Below the pieces are notes generated by a model. That model saw only the letters and a program-made list of their open reading frames with translations, was not told where the DNA came from and searched no databases. From NCBI GenBank assembly GCA_036794825.1, contig DAIRGA010000023.1, positions 1-64,000 on the forward strand: a stretch of 64,000 nt of DNA. Direction: 5' to 3'. Made by a program: the position numbers and the translations under genes. Of the stretch, positions 35,055 through 43,307 are shown in pieces (position 1 is the stretch's first letter; every line of letters begins with the position of its first letter). The stretch comes from RZYY01 sp036794825 (GTDB taxonomy: Bacteria > Bacteroidota > Bacteroidia > Bacteroidales > 4484-276).

Positions 35055-36026
35055 TTAGCAAGAGATTTTTTCCAGAATTTTGTAAGCGACATCCAATGCT
35101 TTGTAGCCATCGTAAATGGTAACAGGTGGGGCAATATTGAGCTGGATGGCATCAGCAAAGCTCTCTAACTCCTTCAATATGGCATTATTAGGGACAATTT
35201 CAGGCTTGTCGAGGATGATTTCTTTTTTGCCCTTTCCGGTTCCGAGGTCAATAACCATGGCAAATGGATCGTCAGGTTCGGTGTCAATATCTCTCATCCT
35301 TACAATTTCGATGTCCTTTTTCAGAAAATCTACTGCAATGTAGGCGTCGCGTTGAAAAAATCTCGACTTGCGCATGTTTTTCAAAGAAATACGACTGGCA
35401 GTAAGATTGGCAACGCAGCCGTTGTCGAACTCAATACGTGCGTTGGCTATATCAGGTGTGTCGCTCACAATGGCGACACCGCTGGCATTGATTTTTTTGA
35501 CTTCAGCATTTACAACGCTGAGCACGATATCAATATCATGAATCATCAGGTCAAGCACAACAGGTACGTCGGTTCCCCGTGGGTTAAACTGAGCAAGCCT
35601 GTGTGTTTCGATAAACATCGGGTTTCTGATCAGACTTCTTGCAGCCAGGAATGCAGGATTAAAACGCTCCACATGACCAACCTGTACTTTAACTCCGGCT
35701 TCGCCGGCCAGCTCGATCAGCTCATGAGCTTCATCCAGCGTAGTAACCACTGGTTTCTCGATAAAAACATGCTTCGACTTTTTGATGGCATCCGATGCAC
35801 ATTCAAAATGCGAAATGGTCGGGGTTACTATATCCACAACATCTACAGCATCAATCAGATCGTGTATATTGCTGAAGCTTTTCAGGTTAAACTCTGCTGC
35901 AACCGCATTAGCAGTGGCCTGGTTAGGATCGTAAAAACCAACCAGTTGATATTTGTCCAACTGGGCGATACATTTCAGGTGAATTTTGCCGAGGTGACCG
36001 GCGCCAAGAACTCCAATTTTTAACAT
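35055..36026 (-). CDS. Gfo/Idh/MocA-family oxidoreductase
   Basis: 323 residues with an N-terminal Rossmann fold (MLKIGVLGAGHLGKIHLKCI) and EKP motif (FIEKPVVTTLDEAHEL, K about 101), followed by a C-terminal alpha/beta domain with the HDIDIVLSVV segment. The family reduces or oxidises sugars with NAD(P). The ATG at 36026 is chosen because a TATTTTTG promoter lies at 36041-36048; an upstream ATG at 36062 would lie before that promoter. Its place with a lipoprotein and a sugar transferase suggests nucleotide-sugar or glycan metabolism. UDP-N-acetylglucosamine oxidases are similar, but the substrate is open. Confidence 0.88.
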   Translation of the reverse strand: MLKIGVLGAGHLGKIHLKCIAQLDKYQLVGFYDPNQATANAVAAEFNLKSFSNIHDLIDAVDVVDIVTPTISHFECASDAIKKSKHVFIEKPVVTTLDEAHELIELAGEAGVKVQVGHVERFNPAFLAARSLIRNPMFIETHRLAQFNPRGTDVPVVLDLMIHDIDIVLSVVNAEVKKINASGVAIVSDTPDIANARIEFDNGCVANLTASRISLKNMRKSRFFQRDAYIAVDFLKKDIEIVRMRDIDTEPDDPFAMVIDLGTGKGKKEIILDKPEIVPNNAILKELESFADAIQLNIAPPVTIYDGYKALDVAYKILEKISC

Positions 36027-36040
36027 AGTCAAATTTTTGG

Positions 36041-36048
36041 CAAAAATA
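36041..36048 (-). promoter_or_regulatory. -7 element of the Gfo/Idh gene
   Basis: Minus strand TATTTTTG followed by CCAAAAATTTGAC, 15 bases before the ATG, which leaves a leader of only about eight to ten bases. Confidence 0.6.
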
Positions 36049-36118
36049 AGGGATTTATGCATGCCAAAAGCGTATTTTCGCAGTCTGCAGGCTCAACAGG
36101 ATTTATCAAAATCAAACA

Positions 36119-36772
36119 ATGGAACAGACAGACAGCTACAAGCACAGGGGATTGCGGCAGCAGTTGGTTAACGGATTAAGAATCAAAGGGATTACTGACG
36201 AAAAAGTACTCGAGGCTATGATGAAAGTCCCACGGCATTTATTTATGGATTCTTCGTTTCTGGAATATGCCTACCAGGACAAAGCATTCCCCATCGGCTC
36301 CGGTCAAACCATTTCGCAGCCCTTCACGGTGGCCTTTCAGTCGGAATTACTCAGGATTGAACCCGGTCTGACAGTGCTTGAAATCGGCACAGGTTCAGGA
36401 TACCAGGCTTCCGTACTTTATGAAATGGGAGCCAAAGTTTACTCCATTGAGAGGCAATACAATCTCTATAAAAAAGTAAAACTGTTTTTCGAGCGGTACA
36501 ACTATAAAATAAAGGTTTTTCACCGGGATGGCTATGAAGGGCTTTCCACCTTCGCTCCTTTCGACAGGATCATTATAACAGCTGCAATACCAATAATACC
36601 GGAGGTATTGAAAAGGCAAATCAGAATTGGTGGAATTTTGGTGGCGCCGGTTGGTCATCACGGGCATCAAACCATGACCCGGCTAATAAAGACCGGGGAA
36701 TATGATTTTGTTGTGGAAACCCATGGTGGATTTGTGTTTGTCCCGATGCTGCCAGGCAAAGGCACCGACTAA
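36119..36772 (+). CDS. pcm: Protein-L-isoaspartate O-methyltransferase
   Basis: 217 residues. It repairs isoaspartyl residues with S-adenosylmethionine. The family motif IGSGQTISQPFTVAFQSELL (59-78) and the SAM-binding VLEIGTGSGYQASVLYEMGA are clear, as is the C-terminal LVAPVGHHGHQTM. Its last four bases overlap the end of the convergent relA-like gene. Divergent from the Gfo/Idh gene. Confidence 0.96.
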   Translation: MEQTDSYKHRGLRQQLVNGLRIKGITDEKVLEAMMKVPRHLFMDSSFLEYAYQDKAFPIGSGQTISQPFTVAFQSELLRIEPGLTVLEIGTGSGYQASVLYEMGAKVYSIERQYNLYKKVKLFFERYNYKIKVFHRDGYEGLSTFAPFDRIIITAAIPIIPEVLKRQIRIGGILVAPVGHHGHQTMTRLIKTGEYDFVVETHGGFVFVPMLPGKGTD

Positions 36773-39189
36773 TCGAACCGCCCTACCTTAATCACTCCCT
36801 TGATTTTCAGCAGTTTCTGCCGCAGATAGCCCAGATGTTCAACATCCCGGACCTGCACCTTTATCAACCCTTCAAAACTCGATCCCAACGACTGAAAGCT
36901 GATACTTTTCATGTTCACTTTCAGATCTTCGCTGATGGCTTTGGTGATGTCGTTTACCAATCCAACCCTGTCCATTCCGACAATCCGGAGATTGGTGATG
37001 AAAAACTTCATAGCTTTCGATTCTTTCCAACGTGCTTTTATCATTCTGTAAGGATATCGGTTAATCATTTGTTCGGCATTAGGGCAATCCAACCGGTGAA
37101 TTTTAATTCCCTGATTTACAGTAACAAATCCAAAAATCCGGTCACCGGCAATGGGGTTACAGCATTTTGACAGGCTATAGTTGAGGTTCGTAACACCCGA
37201 TTCGATTGTGATAAAACCCTGATCTTTCTCGCTCTGGGTTTCGATCAGCTCATCTATATCAAATGTTTTTTCTTCTTTCCCAATTCTCTCCTCGATCTCC
37301 TCGGTAGTTTTAAAGATAGCTTTAACATCCTGAAGATCAATTTTTTCAGTAGCAATGTTGAAATAGAGGTCAACTGGTTTCTTAAATCCGTAAAACTTCA
37401 GAACTTTGGTAAGTTCCCGTTCGTTTAGATCAATTTTCCAGTTTTTAAACTTTCGGTAAAGGATGTCTTTTCCTACCTCAGCTTCTTTGAACTTCTCTTC
37501 CCTGAGCGAGCGGGCGATGCGATTTTTGGCCTTCGAAGTAACCACAATGTTCAGCCAGTCGGGATGCGGACGCTGGCTTTTGGTGGTGATAATCTCCACC
37601 TGGTCGCCATTCTTGAGCTGATAACGGATAGGATGTATTTTGCCGTTGATTTTGCCACCAATGCATTTGGAGCCCACATCGGTATGAATATCGAATGCGA
37701 AATCGAGAATGGTGGCGCCATTTTTCAGCTCTCTCAGGTCGCCATTGGGGGTAAATACATAAATGTTGTTGTTTGAAATGTCAATCCTGGCTGACTTGAG
37801 CTCGCCCAATCCCTGAGCGCCAATGGTTTCGATCATATTCCTGACGTCTACCATCCAGTGGTCAATATTTTTCCCATATGCCGATTCCTTGTATTTCCAG
37901 TGGGCTGCACTCCCTTTTTCAGCCTCAGTGTCCATTCGTTTGGTTCTGATTTGCACTTCAACCCAACGGTTATCGGGGCCAAGCACTGTAGTGTGCAACG
38001 ATTCATATCCACTTACTTTTGGCGTGGTAATCCAATCCCTGAGTCGCTTTGGATTTGGCTGATAAATATTGGTAATCAGCGAGTAAGTTTGCCAACAGGC
38101 AGTCTTTTCGCGATTGAGTAGCTCGAGAAATCGCTTACGGCGGCACTCAAATTTTTTGATTTCCTGGTTTCTGATCTCTTCCAGGATCAACTGATCTTCC
38201 TCGTTTTCGGCCAGAGGCAACTTTTTATTTCCGTTGGATGAGCCTGAGTCCTCTTTTTCTTTAACTCTCCGGCGTTTCAGGTTTCGTGGATCTCCGGTTT
38301 TTTCCAGATCGGTGATGAAATTTTCGACAAATTCCTCGTCTTGCGGGGTCAACACCTCAGTAAGTATAACCCGGACTGCAAATAGGTCGTACACCTGATC
38401 AAGCTGCACATTTTGCGTCTCCATCTTTTTTTTGATCGAGGAGATGGATTTTGCCCTGCTTTTGATCTCATATTTCAAATTGGCACTATTAAGCTGATCT
38501 GTAATTGGTTGGATAAATTTTCTAATAAAATTTTCCTGCTGCTCGCGGGTTTCATTCAGCCTCGACTCAATTTGGGCATACTCAGCCGGTGAAGTATATC
38601 GAAATGTGAGATCTTCAAACTGTGCCTTGATGTCGTAAAGTCCCATGCGGTGCGCTATGGGCGTGTAAAGGTACTGAACATCGTTGAGAAAATTCTTCTT
38701 CTGAACTTCGGGCAGCGAATCAAAATGACGGAGGTCGTGCAGCCTGTGTGCCATTTTGATAAATATGATGCGCACATCGTCTATCATACTCAAAAAGAGA
38801 CTGCGAAAGTTTTCCGACTGGAGTTTTACTTTTTCGGAACTGAAGACCGATAGTTTCTTGAATCCCTTGACAATCGTAGCGACGTCCTTACCGAACTGCG
38901 CTTCAATCTGAGAGATATTCTCGTCAGGCGAGCTGATTACATCATGCAGGATCGCAGCGATTACTGAACTTGTATGCAACCCGATTTCAGTGTACACAAT
39001 TTTGGCGATCGAAAGGCTATGCTCCAATAGTAATTCGCCGGAGGGTTTTCGTTTGTCTTCGTAAAGACGACCAGCAAAACTGAACGCGGCATCCAATTTC
39101 TTTAAATCCTGTTCTGAAAAGGTCACACAGGATTGCTTCAGTTCCTCGAATTGTTTCTCAATTTCAGCTATTTCTGTTTCTTTTATCAT
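36769..39189 (-). CDS. relA: RelA-type (p)ppGpp synthetase with substituted hydrolase site
   Basis: 806 residues with the long RelA/SpoT layout: HD domain about 35-185, synthetase about 225-440, TGS about 465-540, zinc-finger-like cysteine pair (SKCCNP) and C-terminal ACT. The synthetase site is intact (RAKSISSIKKKM, YDLF with D268, GYESLHTT, EVQIRT). In the HD domain H57, H82 and D83 are kept, but the positions of the catalytic ED pair are S86-S87 and the aspartate of the ADRLHN motif is H148 (MAHRLHD), so ppGpp hydrolysis is probably lost. An insert of about 80 charged residues (277-364) lies between AVRVIL and CWQTYS. It probably makes (p)ppGpp under stress; a hairpin lies 48 bases upstream. 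Confidence 0.88.
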   Translation of the reverse strand: MIKETEIAEIEKQFEELKQSCVTFSEQDLKKLDAAFSFAGRLYEDKRKPSGELLLEHSLSIAKIVYTEIGLHTSSVIAAILHDVISSPDENISQIEAQFGKDVATIVKGFKKLSVFSSEKVKLQSENFRSLFLSMIDDVRIIFIKMAHRLHDLRHFDSLPEVQKKNFLNDVQYLYTPIAHRMGLYDIKAQFEDLTFRYTSPAEYAQIESRLNETREQQENFIRKFIQPITDQLNSANLKYEIKSRAKSISSIKKKMETQNVQLDQVYDLFAVRVILTEVLTPQDEEFVENFITDLEKTGDPRNLKRRRVKEKEDSGSSNGNKKLPLAENEEDQLILEEIRNQEIKKFECRRKRFLELLNREKTACWQTYSLITNIYQPNPKRLRDWITTPKVSGYESLHTTVLGPDNRWVEVQIRTKRMDTEAEKGSAAHWKYKESAYGKNIDHWMVDVRNMIETIGAQGLGELKSARIDISNNNIYVFTPNGDLRELKNGATILDFAFDIHTDVGSKCIGGKINGKIHPIRYQLKNGDQVEIITTKSQRPHPDWLNIVVTSKAKNRIARSLREEKFKEAEVGKDILYRKFKNWKIDLNERELTKVLKFYGFKKPVDLYFNIATEKIDLQDVKAIFKTTEEIEERIGKEEKTFDIDELIETQSEKDQGFITIESGVTNLNYSLSKCCNPIAGDRIFGFVTVNQGIKIHRLDCPNAEQMINRYPYRMIKARWKESKAMKFFITNLRIVGMDRVGLVNDITKAISEDLKVNMKSISFQSLGSSFEGLIKVQVRDVEHLGYLRQKLLKIKGVIKVGRFD

Positions 39190-39236
39190 TAATTTGGTCC
39201 GGATTTCAATGATTCAGGTTTTTGTTTAAATGCCGG

Positions 39237-39281
39237 CTTACCATCGTATCACTCCTTTAAACGGAGTTAAGCGGTGGTAAG
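39237..39281. repeat. Nested palindrome upstream of the relA-like gene
   Basis: CTTACCATCG (39237-39246) pairs with CGGTGGTAAG (39272-39281), ten pairs with one G-T, enclosing ACTCC/GGAGT (39251-39255 and 39263-39267). The long stem can form in either DNA strand or in RNA. It lacks a U run, so it is not an ordinary terminator. It could be a REP-type repeat or part of the relA leader. Confidence 0.65.
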
Positions 39282-39297
39282 TATCATTCCAGCTATC

Positions 39298-39314
39298 TTT
39301 AACATTTTGTTAAA
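39298..39314. promoter_or_regulatory. Operator-like palindrome TTTAACA-TTT-TGTTAAA
   Basis: A perfect 7-3-7 inverted repeat between the floA terminator and the relA-proximal hairpin. A similar palindrome occurs at 58415-58429. It may bind a regulator of the relA-like gene; this is inference from symmetry only. Confidence 0.35.
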
Positions 39315-39320
39315 ATGCGA

Positions 39321-39354
39321 AAAACGAAACACCCGGCTCAAGTTTGGCCGGGTG
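39321..39354 (-). terminator. Terminator of the clpS-nfeD-floA operon
   Basis: CACCCGGC (39330-39337) pairs with GCCGGGTG (39347-39354), nine-base loop. On the minus strand the stem is followed by TTTCGTTTTTC. It lies 32 bases after the floA stop. Confidence 0.75.
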
Positions 39355-39385
39355 CTTAAAAATTCGTTTTTGTGATAATGAAACT

Positions 39386-40390
39386 CTATTTCTCGTCCGG
39401 CTTGTTTTTTGGTTTTGAATGCTGCTCCGGAGCACCTGAAATGGAATCACGCATCCGGGTATCGGCTTTGATATTTTCGAACTTATAATAGTCCATTATC
39501 CCCAAGTTCCCGTTTTTAAACGCTTCGGCGATGGCTTTCGGAATTTCGGCTTCAGCCTGAATAACGTTAGCCCGGGCTTCCTGAGCGCGTGCTTTCATTT
39601 CCTGCTCGAGGGCAACAGCCATAGCACGACGCTCTTCGGCTTTTGCCTGCGCAATATTCTTGTCTGCATTGGCCTGATCCATCTGAAGAACTGCACCGAT
39701 ATTTTTCCCCACATCAATGTCAGCTATATCGATAGATAGAATTTCAAATGCTGTTCCGGAATCGAGCCCTTTATCGAGCACCACTTTGGAGATTGAATCC
39801 GGGTTTTCGAGAACGCTTTTGTGTGAAGCAGCAGAGCCAATTGCCGAAACGACTCCCTCGCCGACCCTGGCAATAACGGTGTCTTCGCCGGCTCCACCCA
39901 CTAACTGACGGATATTGGCACGAACGGTAACCCTCGCTTTTGCAATCAGTTGGATGCCATCCTTTGCAACTGCCGCTACAGGCGGGGTGTTGATTACCTT
40001 AGGATTAACCGACATTTGCACAGCTTCAAAAACGTCGCGACCAGCGAGGTCAATGGCTGTGGCAGATTTAAAATCGAGGTTCATGTTAGCTTTGTCGGCA
40101 GAAATCAGCGCATTGATAACCGATTTAAGTCTACCTCCGGCAAGGTAATGGGCTTCAAGGTCGTTACGGTTGAGTTTCAGGCCTGCTTTTGTTGCAGCAA
40201 TCAGGCTGTTGACAATGATTGATGGTGGAATTTTTCTCCAGCGCATCAAAACCAACTGCAGGAGCGAAATCCTGACTCCCGAAACGAGTGCTGAAAACCA
40301 CAGCCCAACAGGTACAAAGTAAAAGATGATCCATAAACCAAATAGCGATGCTACGCCAATGGCAATAATAACTAATGCATTTCCTTCCAT
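39386..40390 (-). CDS. floA: Flotillin-like protein FloA (UPF0365)
   Basis: 334 residues. FloA is a membrane scaffold of functional membrane domains. Two N-terminal hydrophobic segments (about 5-22 and 23-40), an SPFH-like domain (LIAKARVTVRANIRQLVGGAGEDTVIARV) and a long alanine- and glutamate-rich coiled coil (IAQAKAEERRAMAVALEQE) are visible. The C-terminal 30 residues are charged and variable. It starts 4 bases after the nfeD stop, the normal partner arrangement. Confidence 0.95.
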   Translation of the reverse strand: MEGNALVIIAIGVASLFGLWIIFYFVPVGLWFSALVSGVRISLLQLVLMRWRKIPPSIIVNSLIAATKAGLKLNRNDLEAHYLAGGRLKSVINALISADKANMNLDFKSATAIDLAGRDVFEAVQMSVNPKVINTPPVAAVAKDGIQLIAKARVTVRANIRQLVGGAGEDTVIARVGEGVVSAIGSAASHKSVLENPDSISKVVLDKGLDSGTAFEILSIDIADIDVGKNIGAVLQMDQANADKNIAQAKAEERRAMAVALEQEMKARAQEARANVIQAEAEIPKAIAEAFKNGNLGIMDYYKFENIKADTRMRDSISGAPEQHSKPKNKPDEK

Positions 40391-40394
40391 AATT

Positions 40395-40862
40395 CTATGT
40401 GTTTGATTTTACTAAAATTTTTGTTCCGTCAATTTTTACAACTTTCACCTCAGTTCCCTGGTCAATCAGATCACCTGTGGAGGTTACTTCGAAATACTTA
40501 TCGTTAATCAGAGCTTTCCCCATAGGAGCCAACCTCGATATGGTTTTACCTATGTCACCGACATTCACCGAACCCTCTTCCACAACATTTGCCCTGCTGT
40601 CGATTGATGTATGCAGCATCACTTTATTCCAGGTTTTAGAACGAAGTGATAGATATAGCGTACCTACTGTCAGAAGAATGGTTGAAGCCAGAACCAGGTG
40701 ACCTGCGGGAGACCCGTGAACGGCATAACTTTGCCAGATTCCGACAGCAATAAGAATAAACCCTACAACGCCTACAACCGTAGTGCCCGGAATGACCAAA
40801 ACTTCCAGAACCAGGAAGAGCAGACCTACAATTATGAGAACAAGAATTATTGTCCAGGACAT
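40395..40862 (-). CDS. NfeD-like membrane protein
   Basis: 155 residues of the short NfeD type: three N-terminal hydrophobic segments (about 3-20, 24-42, 56-73) and a C-terminal OB-fold (GDIGKTISRLAPMGKALIND ... GTEVKVVKIDGTKILVK). It lacks the serine protease domain of long NfeD. NfeD-like proteins work with flotillins encoded next to them, here floA. clpS lies 11 bases upstream. Confidence 0.92.
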   Translation of the reverse strand: MSWTIILVLIIVGLLFLVLEVLVIPGTTVVGVVGFILIAVGIWQSYAVHGSPAGHLVLASTILLTVGTLYLSLRSKTWNKVMLHTSIDSRANVVEEGSVNVGDIGKTISRLAPMGKALINDKYFEVTSTGDLIDQGTEVKVVKIDGTKILVKSNT

Positions 40863-40873
40863 GAGATTATGAT

Positions 40874-41146
40874 TTATTTGATTGAAACAGTGAGACCACG
40901 ATTGGTCATTTCTGTGGAGATGGGAATGAGCTCTTCCAAATCACCGGCTTTTACCGGACATTTCCCGTTAAAATGCGCAATTAGCGTGCATTGCTCCGCT
41001 GTAAGTGGGTCATGTTCGCAAACCTCGATTAGGGTTTCGATTACAAAATCAAATGAGTTGACTTCATCATTGTAAAGAATAAGCTCTCGCTGCTCAGTGA
41101 GTTGTTCTTCCCATCGATCCGATGATTTAGTACGTTCTTTAACCAT
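40874..41146 (-). CDS. clpS: ClpS adaptor protein
   Basis: 90 residues from the ATG at 41146 (MVKERTKSSDRW). ClpS delivers N-degron proteins to ClpAP/ClpCP. The core shows LYNDEVNSFDFVIETLIEVC (substrate-pocket N-D pair) and TLIAHFNGKCPVKAGD with the conserved histidine, then the C-terminal strand GLTVSIK. An in-frame start at 41269 would add 41 unrelated residues. It appears to lead the clpS-nfeD-floA operon; clpA/clpC is not in the window. Confidence 0.9.
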   Translation of the reverse strand: MVKERTKSSDRWEEQLTEQRELILYNDEVNSFDFVIETLIEVCEHDPLTAEQCTLIAHFNGKCPVKAGDLEELIPISTEMTNRGLTVSIK

Positions 41147-41259
41147 GTTTTTACTCGGGTTTGAGGCAGCAATATTAGTGAAAATTAAATTATTACAGAA
41201 TAATTGTCCAGAATAAATTTGTAATGGACTTAATTTCATTGAATTATTTTTGCAACTCA

Positions 41260-41901
41260 ATGGGAACAAATCATTTCGACAGTCTGATTCAACATTTGGA
41301 AAACAGCCTTAAACTTCCTTTGCCAGGTGTGAAAGCCCAGTTTCGGATGGTTCCTCCTACTCGACCGGAGTACCCTCCACTGGATTTTTCTAAGGTGAAA
41401 TATGGAGCTGTGCTTGCTTTGCTTTCTCCTGACAACACGCATTCAAGGATTACTTTCATCCTTCGCCAGAATTACAATGGGGTTCACAGCGGACAAATTT
41501 CGTTTCCCGGCGGTGGCTTTGAAGAGAGTGACGAAAATTTTGAAAAAACCGCTGTCAGAGAGACTTTTGAAGAAATTGGCATCCCGGAAAATGAAATCAA
41601 AATAGTGGGTGCATTGAGTCAGCTTTATATCCCGCCAAGCAATTTTCTGGTGCAGCCTTATTTGGGATTTATTCCGGAAAAACCTGTTTATAATCCTGAT
41701 ATAAAAGAGGTTAAAGAGGTTTTCGACCTTTCGGTTGAAGAACTTCTGAATGAAAGATCTTTCCAGGTTAAACCCATTCAAACCAAAACCAAATTAATTG
41801 ATGTCCCCTGTTTTATAGCCCAAAACAGGATGATCTGGGGAGCTACTGCCATGATTCTGAATGAATTGCTCGAATTAATTAATTCCTCAGCAGTTTCCTG
41901 A
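41260..41901 (+). CDS. Nudix hydrolase, CoA pyrophosphatase-like
   Basis: 213 residues from the ATG at 41260; an in-frame ATG at 41224 would add 12 residues. The Nudix box is complete: GGFEESDENFEKTAVRETFEE plus IG (G-x5-E-x7-RE-x2-EE-x-G), preceded by QISFPGGG, the NudL-type sequence of CoA pyrophosphatases that split CoA to phosphopantetheine. Two TAnnTTTG-like elements lie at 41214-41221 and 41245-41252; use of the second would make the ATG at 41260 leaderless. The gene is divergent from clpS. Confidence 0.87.
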   Translation: MGTNHFDSLIQHLENSLKLPLPGVKAQFRMVPPTRPEYPPLDFSKVKYGAVLALLSPDNTHSRITFILRQNYNGVHSGQISFPGGGFEESDENFEKTAVRETFEEIGIPENEIKIVGALSQLYIPPSNFLVQPYLGFIPEKPVYNPDIKEVKEVFDLSVEELLNERSFQVKPIQTKTKLIDVPCFIAQNRMIWGATAMILNELLELINSSAVS

Positions 41902-41952
41902 GCGAAAAGAATCGCGGATTTTGGAAAATAAAACCGAAAGGTGGCCAAATTG

Positions 41953-42369
41953 CTAATCCAGTATCCTGATTTCGCTGGTAATTTCGGCCGATTTTCCAAG
42001 CATGAAAGATACTCCGCAATAGCGCTCCTGCGATAAATTGACCGCTTTCTCCAGTTTATCAATTGGCAGGTCTTTTCCCCGAAACTGGTATTCGATGTGG
42101 ATTTTGTGGTAATACGTGGGATGCTCGGTTGTAGCATCGGCGGAAACAACAATATTGAAAAATTCCGGTTCAACACGCATCTTTTTCAAAATGGAGATTA
42201 CATCCATTCCTGTGCAACCGCCAAGACCGGCCAGCAGTAAAGGTTTTGGCCTGGGGCCTTTGTTGGTTCCGCCAACCCTCTCATCGGCATCAATCATAAA
42301 TTTGTGGCCATTTACTTCCACTTCAAACGACATACCTTCATCGAAGGTCACTTCAGCATATTTTTGCAT
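41953..42369 (-). CDS. OsmC/Ohr-family protein
   Basis: 138 residues from the ATG at 42369, which follows a TACTTTTG promoter at 42386-42393; an in-frame ATG at 42396 would lie ahead of the promoter. The OsmC fold is shown by KPLLLAGLGGCTGMDVISIL with one cysteine (GGC) and by QERYCGVSFMLGKSAEI with the second cysteine. OsmC proteins reduce organic hydroperoxides or act in sulfur metabolism. This is the plain OsmC-like group common in Bacteroidota. Convergent with the Nudix gene. Confidence 0.92.
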   Translation of the reverse strand: MQKYAEVTFDEGMSFEVEVNGHKFMIDADERVGGTNKGPRPKPLLLAGLGGCTGMDVISILKKMRVEPEFFNIVVSADATTEHPTYYHKIHIEYQFRGKDLPIDKLEKAVNLSQERYCGVSFMLGKSAEITSEIRILD

Positions 42370-42385
42370 AGTCTCAATTTTTTGG

Positions 42386-42393
42386 CAAAAGTA
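42386..42393 (-). promoter_or_regulatory. -7 element of the OsmC-like gene
   Basis: Minus strand TACTTTTG followed by CCAAAAAATTGAG, 16 bases before the ATG, giving a leader of about ten bases. Confidence 0.6.
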
Positions 42394-42492
42394 CATATTT
42401 TATAGTGATACTAATGCGCTTTATGTTTGTTTAACATTTTAATCGTGGCTATCCTAATGGGTAATTTTCAGATGGGTATAAAATTTAGCCAT

Positions 42493-42500
42493 TACCTTTG
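42493..42500 (+). promoter_or_regulatory. Promoter-like -7 element before the broken glycosyltransferase
   Basis: TACCTTTG 61 bases before the decayed ATG at 42561. It may be a relict promoter. Confidence 0.4.
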
Positions 42501-42560
42501 CGACTTGGAAGGTTTCACCGATCGTTTGACCATTCAAAAGGCAATCAGAGTTTATGTCTA

Positions 42561-42878
42561 ATGAAGATAGGAAATTTAGGTTCACGTGGAATCCCCAACC
42601 ATTACTGAGGGTTTGAACAGTTTGTTTCGGTGCTGGCTCCCATGCTGGTGAGTAACGCAAAAGAGATGTGGGTTTACAATTCCCACAATCACCCTTTATC
42701 TGGTAAAAAGTGGAACGGAGTAAACATCATTCATTGTTATGACCATGGATATCATATAGGTACATCCGGCAAGTTTGATCACGATCTGAATAGTATCACT
42801 CACTTTTCATGCGTTTACTCTCAAATTCAAGCTATTGATTCAGAGTTGAATAACTGCTATTTTTTGAAAACAAAATAG
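42561..42878 (+). pseudogene. Decayed N-terminus of a DUF1972-type glycosyltransferase
   Basis: From ATG at 42561 the frame reads MKIGNLGSRGIPNHY, a stop TGA at 42606-42608 where the family has glycine (GGFEQF), then GFEQFVSVLAPMLVS, VYNSHNHP, WNGVNIIHCYD and IGTSGKFDHDLNSI. This is the start of group 1 rhamnosyl/glycosyltransferases. Recognisable similarity ends about 42797; the remaining two-thirds of such a gene (usually about 360 residues) are absent. So it carries a nonsense change and a 3' deletion. Its tail overlaps the end of the neighbouring minus-strand gene. Confidence 0.8.
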
Positions 42879-43225
42879 ACCGCCAGTACAAGGAAAAGAA
42901 ATCCAACCAGGTGATTCCATTTAAACGACTCATTTTTAAAAACGAGCAATGTGAAGATCATGAACACAACCAGGGTGATAACCTCCTGAATTACCTTGAG
43001 TTCAACCAAGCTGAAAGGCCCTCCGCTACCCCGAAAACCAATCCGGTTTGCAGGAACCTGGAAGATGTATTCAAAAAAAGCTATTCCCCAGGATATCAAT
43101 ATTATAGCAAACAAACCCAGCGATTCGAACCATTTGAACTCTCTCATTTTCAAATGACCATACCAGGCGAAAGTCATAAATGCATTGGAAAGTATCAGCA
43201 GGCCAATTGTGTAAAATATCTTCAT
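42857..43225 (-). CDS. DMT-type small membrane protein (DUF486)
   Basis: 122 residues with four hydrophobic segments (about 4-20, 36-52, 78-97, 105-120). The sequence FMTFAWYGHLKMREFKW and SWGIAFFEYIFQVPANRIGF is typical of DUF486, a small relative of drug/metabolite transporters. No substrate is known. It ends inside the decayed glycosyltransferase and is divergent from the cobalamin riboswitch. Confidence 0.87.
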   Translation of the reverse strand: MKIFYTIGLLILSNAFMTFAWYGHLKMREFKWFESLGLFAIILISWGIAFFEYIFQVPANRIGFRGSGGPFSLVELKVIQEVITLVVFMIFTLLVFKNESFKWNHLVGFLFLVLAVYFVFKK

Positions 43226-43289
43226 CGCTCTTATTTATAACCTGCAGCAAAATTACCAATTGTGAATGATGCCGGTAATAAAAATCCAC

Positions 43290-43297
43290 TATATTTG
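43290..43297 (+). promoter_or_regulatory. -7 element of the cobalamin-controlled transcript
   Basis: TATATTTG, a TAnnTTTG match, ending about ten bases before the riboswitch. No good TTG at -33 is seen. Confidence 0.6.
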
Positions 43298-43307
43298 CAA
43301 CCGCAAA

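Noticed and set aside
42857..42878. Overlap of two genes (pseudogene tail and DUF486 gene) as a regulatory antisense pair
   Set aside because: The plus-strand frame is only the decayed remnant's tail; no evidence for a transcript.
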